This document shows positions 13,253-16,046 of a stretch of 16,046 nucleotides of DNA, piece after piece. The notes under the pieces are model-generated. The model saw only the letters and a list, made by a program, of their open reading frames with translations. It was not told the origin of the DNA and searched no databases. Origin of the DNA: Nitrosopumilales archaeon CG_4_9_14_0_2_um_filter_34_16 (lineage in GTDB: Archaea > Thermoproteota > Nitrososphaeria > Nitrososphaerales > Nitrosopumilaceae); assembly GCA_002788515.1 (NCBI GenBank), contig PFRJ01000048.1, forward strand, positions 1-16,046, in the 5' to 3' direction. Every line of letters starts with the position of its first letter. Position 1 is the stretch's first letter. The translations under genes and the position numbers were made by a program.

Positions 13253-15778
13253 TTGAAAGAAACTCAAATAGGAATGTTTTTTGCAATAGTTGTATGCATT
13301 ACACTGATAGTTTTATCAGATAATGCATATGCAGAAGAATTAGAAACAATTCAATTAGAAATTAAATATACCAATGGCGATCGTGCAGATTACAATGGGA
13401 TGAAAATAATAGTTTATCAGGACTTTAACAAATTACCAATATTGGAAAAACAATTAAACTCCAATCCAGAAACCATCACAGTACCTGAAGATCACAGATA
13501 TAAAATTGAAGTTTATGCTAATGGAATGTATGCAGATGTTGAGTATGTTCAATTAAACAAGAATTCAGAAAAAATCACAGTATTCATACCATTGTCAGGA
13601 GGATTACAATTTCAAATTTTTTATAAAAATGGAAATCCAATCAATGGTGCCACAGTGGTTTTGAAATCACAAGACAATGAAGAATGGAGAAAAGGAATAA
13701 CAAATGAACAAGGTGAAACATTACGATATTGGGTTCAATCAACAACTAAACAGGAAGACTACTATACAGCAGATGTTTATCTGGGAGAAATATTTCTAAC
13801 ATCATACTCGCCAATTAAACTATTACCAGGTATTGCCACTGATCAAAAAATAACTACGCCAATACCTGAAGTCATAGAAGAATTAGTTTCAGTGAATTTG
13901 TTTTCCGGTACTAAAAAAATCACATCAGTGGACGGGAATTACAACGTAAGATTGATGGATTTACAAGGAAACACAATCAAGTCATCAGATGTGAATTTTC
14001 GAGGAGATGCACAATTTTCAAATCTAAAGTCAGGTACATATGTAATAAAAATTACTACGAATGATGTAATTGAGAATACGTTATGGCCTCAACACAAGAT
14101 CCATATTATTGGGGATTTAAATAAATTCAGCGTATTTAGAAATGTTGATGATATCAATATCCAAGAAAAAGCATATCTTTCATGCAATTGTATAGCATTT
14201 AGGCTAGATGATGTTCAGGATTATTGGTTAGCAGATACACAAGTTGAACTAATTAACTTGTTTGCAGAAAAAAATATTCCACTTACAATCGGAATCATAG
14301 GTAATGCGACAGGATCTGATCAAAAGTTGACTTCAGTCATAAAAGAAAATCTGGAAAATAATAATATAGAAATTGCAAATCATAGTTGGAATAATGATGT
14401 TCTTACCAATATGAATAGCGCATTACAAGAAAAATATATTGTTGATACAAATGAAAGAATTTTTCAGACATATGGAAAAATGCCCAAAATATTCATCCCT
14501 CCTGAAAATTTGTATAATGAACTCACAGTCAAAATTTTAAAAGATCAAGGATTTACTCATTTAGTCTCACATGTTAAAGATGTCGGTCAAACATATGCAG
14601 ATGATGATTTTTACATAATTCCGTCTACTACCGAGACAGGAAAATTAGTTAATCGTGTGGATTGGCAATTCCATGATAGTGAATATATGAAAAATACAAT
14701 CATTGAGAGTATCAATCAGAGAGGATATGCCATAATAATGATGCATCCTCAAGAATTTTCTTTAAACAATATTGGGGAATATGACGGACCTAATAAAAAA
14801 TTGCTTTCGGATCTAAGTCAATTGTTAGATGAGATTTCAAAATTAGATTCAAAAATAATAAAAATCAGCGAAATTAAACCATCCAATGAGAAAGTAGAAA
14901 AAAAAACAGTAACAGAACCTAAAATAGACACATGTAACTGCGTTGCGTTTAGACTAGATGGGATTCAAGATTATTGGCTAAATGAAGTTCAAATCAAAAT
15001 CATGGATACATTTGTCGAGAAAAAGATTCCATTAACGATCGGTATAATTACAAATGCATTTGGGAATGATCAAAAAATTACAGACTATGTAAAACAAAAT
15101 ATTAACAATAATGAGAATTCTTTCGAGGTGGCAACCAAGGGGATTGGATTAACACCATATACGAACTATAACAAAGTAGAACAAAATGATAATCTTAAAA
15201 AATCCATTGAATTATTGCAGTCAACAATTAATGTAAGAACACATGTATTCATACCTCCAGATAATAAATTCAATAAAGAAACATTAGAAATTTTAGAAGA
15301 AAATCAGATTACGCACATCAGCGGGAGTTTAATTAACGGTGATTCACCACCATTTGAATTTGAAGAAAGTGTGTTCTATAGATTTCCTCAAACAGCATCC
15401 ACTGGAAAATTTAATCCAGATACTAATATTTTTGAAGGGTTATCAAGTCAGCAAGTAATCGAGGAGTCAATTCAAGGAATTAAAAATTATGGATTTGCAG
15501 TAATTTCAATGCAGCCTCAAGAATTTTCAACCGTATCAAATTCCACATATGTGAACTCATACAGTGTAAAACAAATTGATGAGTTAAAAGATATCATTGA
15601 CGGGTTAAAAGAAAAAGGATACAAAATTGTTTCAATTGGAAAAATAAATTCAAGTGAACAATTAGTTCCATCTTGGATTAAAAATAATGCAGGATGGTGG
15701 GCGGATGGCTCAATTGATGACGAAACATTTGTGCAAGGAATAGAGTATTTAGTGAAAAATGGAATTATTTCATATTAA
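13253..15778 (+). CDS. Secreted protein with tandem NodB-like deacetylase domains
   Basis: About 841 residues. A signal peptide (hydrophobic MFFAIVVCITLIVL, likely cut after NAYA) precedes beta-rich domains to about 300. Two NodB-like polysaccharide deacetylase domains then start at 311 and 561. Domain 1 keeps RLDD (Asp319/320), NHSW (His377), FIPPEN and MMHPQEF (His498). In domain 2 these become RLDG, ATKG (Lys629) and SMQPQEF (Gln754), so it is probably inactive. The last 37 residues (from 805) hold SWIKNNAGWWADGSID, a motif I associate with thaumarchaeal surface proteins. The start is a choice among GTG 13229, TTG 13253 and ATG 13274; TTG 13253 gives a basic residue before the hydrophobic core and begins one base after the glycosyltransferase stop. 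It probably trims or binds the polymer made by that enzyme. Confidence 0.85.
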   Translation: MKETQIGMFFAIVVCITLIVLSDNAYAEELETIQLEIKYTNGDRADYNGMKIIVYQDFNKLPILEKQLNSNPETITVPEDHRYKIEVYANGMYADVEYVQLNKNSEKITVFIPLSGGLQFQIFYKNGNPINGATVVLKSQDNEEWRKGITNEQGETLRYWVQSTTKQEDYYTADVYLGEIFLTSYSPIKLLPGIATDQKITTPIPEVIEELVSVNLFSGTKKITSVDGNYNVRLMDLQGNTIKSSDVNFRGDAQFSNLKSGTYVIKITTNDVIENTLWPQHKIHIIGDLNKFSVFRNVDDINIQEKAYLSCNCIAFRLDDVQDYWLADTQVELINLFAEKNIPLTIGIIGNATGSDQKLTSVIKENLENNNIEIANHSWNNDVLTNMNSALQEKYIVDTNERIFQTYGKMPKIFIPPENLYNELTVKILKDQGFTHLVSHVKDVGQTYADDDFYIIPSTTETGKLVNRVDWQFHDSEYMKNTIIESINQRGYAIIMMHPQEFSLNNIGEYDGPNKKLLSDLSQLLDEISKLDSKIIKISEIKPSNEKVEKKTVTEPKIDTCNCVAFRLDGIQDYWLNEVQIKIMDTFVEKKIPLTIGIITNAFGNDQKITDYVKQNINNNENSFEVATKGIGLTPYTNYNKVEQNDNLKKSIELLQSTINVRTHVFIPPDNKFNKETLEILEENQITHISGSLINGDSPPFEFEESVFYRFPQTASTGKFNPDTNIFEGLSSQQVIEESIQGIKNYGFAVISMQPQEFSTVSNSTYVNSYSVKQIDELKDIIDGLKEKGYKIVSIGKINSSEQLVPSWIKNNAGWWADGSIDDETFVQGIEYLVKNGIISY
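14183..14870 (+). repeat. Internal domain duplication, copy 1 (intact NodB-like)
   Basis: First copy of a protein-level tandem repeat inside the deacetylase-like gene, opening with CNCIAFRLDDVQDYWL and closing near KISEIK. The second copy begins about 750 bases later. The catalytic candidates Asp319, Asp320, His377 and His498 are all present in this copy. Confidence 0.75.
14933..15655 (+). repeat. Internal domain duplication, copy 2 (degenerate NodB-like)
   Basis: Second copy, opening with CNCVAFRLDGIQDYWL and ending near VSIGKIN. Structural landmarks stay (IPLTIGII, FIPPDN, PQEF). The residues that correspond to the catalytic Asp and two His of copy 1 are Gly570, Lys629 and Gln754, pointing to a non-catalytic, perhaps carbohydrate-binding role. 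Confidence 0.75.
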
Positions 15779-16046
15779 CAATTTTGTAATTCATACTAGA
15801 CTTCCATCGCGCTTCTTCTAGTTTGAATTTGTTTTCACATTTTAAACAAATGTAGCTAGTTGAGATTTCAGGAAAAAATTCCTTACAATCATTACAAATG
15901 TAATGATTTTGCATCACTCTATAATCTACACCTAGAGCCTTAATTTCCTTTTTACAGTTAGGACATGTATCGTTTTGATACGTATTTTCTTCAGTAATAT
16001 TCCCGCAATCATAGTGTTCGATTAATTTTCCAAGTTTGAAGTTGGA
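15765..16046 (-). CDS. C-terminal part of a multi-zinc-ribbon protein (TackOD1-like), 5' end missing
   Basis: A minus-strand frame open from the window edge to TAA at 15765, giving the last 93 residues of a longer protein. It carries HYDCG, then CPNC, CNDC and CLKC pairs with LGVDYR between the first two, and a hydrophobic/basic C-terminus. This arrangement resembles the thaumarchaeal output domain TackOD1, a zinc-ribbon unit often found at the C-terminus of signalling proteins. I recall the family rather than having searched, so the name is tentative. It is convergent with the deacetylase-like gene and overlaps its last 14 bases. The N-terminal part, which would reveal a sensor domain, lies outside the window. 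Confidence 0.6.
   Translation of the reverse strand, partial: SNFKLGKLIEHYDCGNITEENTYQNDTCPNCKKEIKALGVDYRVMQNHYICNDCKEFFPEISTSYICLKCENKFKLEEARWKSSMNYKIVNMK

Noticed and set aside
1..16046. CRISPR array, insertion sequence, prophage or attachment site
   Set aside because: No spaced direct repeats, transposase, integrase or long terminal inverted repeats were seen anywhere in the window.

Overview
The window is AT-rich, gene-dense and read from both strands. It looks like a marine ammonia-oxidising archaeon of the Nitrosopumilus type (Thaumarchaeota/Nitrososphaerota). Four things support this: an archaeal type II glyceraldehyde-3-phosphate dehydrogenase, an Hjc-like Holliday junction resolvase, a thiolase/DUF35 pair, and a surface protein ending in the WIKNNAGWWA-type motif that I associate with thaumarchaeal secreted proteins. 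Many starts sit about 22-30 bases downstream of a TATA-like box with no Shine-Dalgarno sequence, which fits mostly leaderless archaeal transcripts. I saw no rRNA, tRNA, CRISPR array or insertion sequence. The lineage call is recognition from memory, not a database result.

Layout. 1-1460 (+): a tightly packed row of a four-helix membrane protein, a 44-residue Cys-rich protein, an 82-residue helical protein and a sugar nucleotidyltransferase. 1466-1657 (-): a small unknown protein. 1714-4095 (+): an operon of an F420-type luciferase-like oxidoreductase, an SCP2-type thiolase and its DUF35 zinc-ribbon/OB partner, which suggests acyl-CoA chemistry. 4088-4915 (-): a SAM-dependent methyltransferase-like protein. 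4996-5159 (-): a 54-residue small gene split by a -1 shift exactly at an A AAA AAC heptamer. 5277-6730 (+): the Hjc-like resolvase and two unknown proteins with their own promoters. 6800-7399: two tiny Cys-rich proteins, tail to tail with one base between them and sharing a cysteine/histidine pattern; the minus-strand one is coupled by ATGA to a 124-residue helical protein. 7504-8841 (+): threonine synthase. 8907-10247 (+): a chain of two overlapping mini-ORFs leading into a CNNM/CorC-like DUF21-CBS membrane protein. 10250-11299 (-): type II GAPDH. 11428-15778 (+): a membrane glycosyltransferase 2 with an unusual N-terminal zinc-binding module, and a secreted protein with two NodB-like deacetylase domains, the second of which has lost its catalytic residues. 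15765-16046 (-): the C-terminal part of a multi-zinc-ribbon protein that runs off the window.

Working together. The glycosyltransferase and deacetylase are adjacent and almost certainly co-transcribed. Their pairing recalls PgaC/PgaB-type systems: a processive synthase extrudes an N-acetylated polymer and an extracellular deacetylase trims it. The thiolase, DUF35 protein and flavin/F420-type enzyme probably act on one acyl-CoA pathway. The remaining metabolic genes (thrC, gap) are housekeeping. The most unusual material is in the small genes: the frameshift gene at 4996-5159 and the paired Cys-rich miniproteins at 6800-7028.
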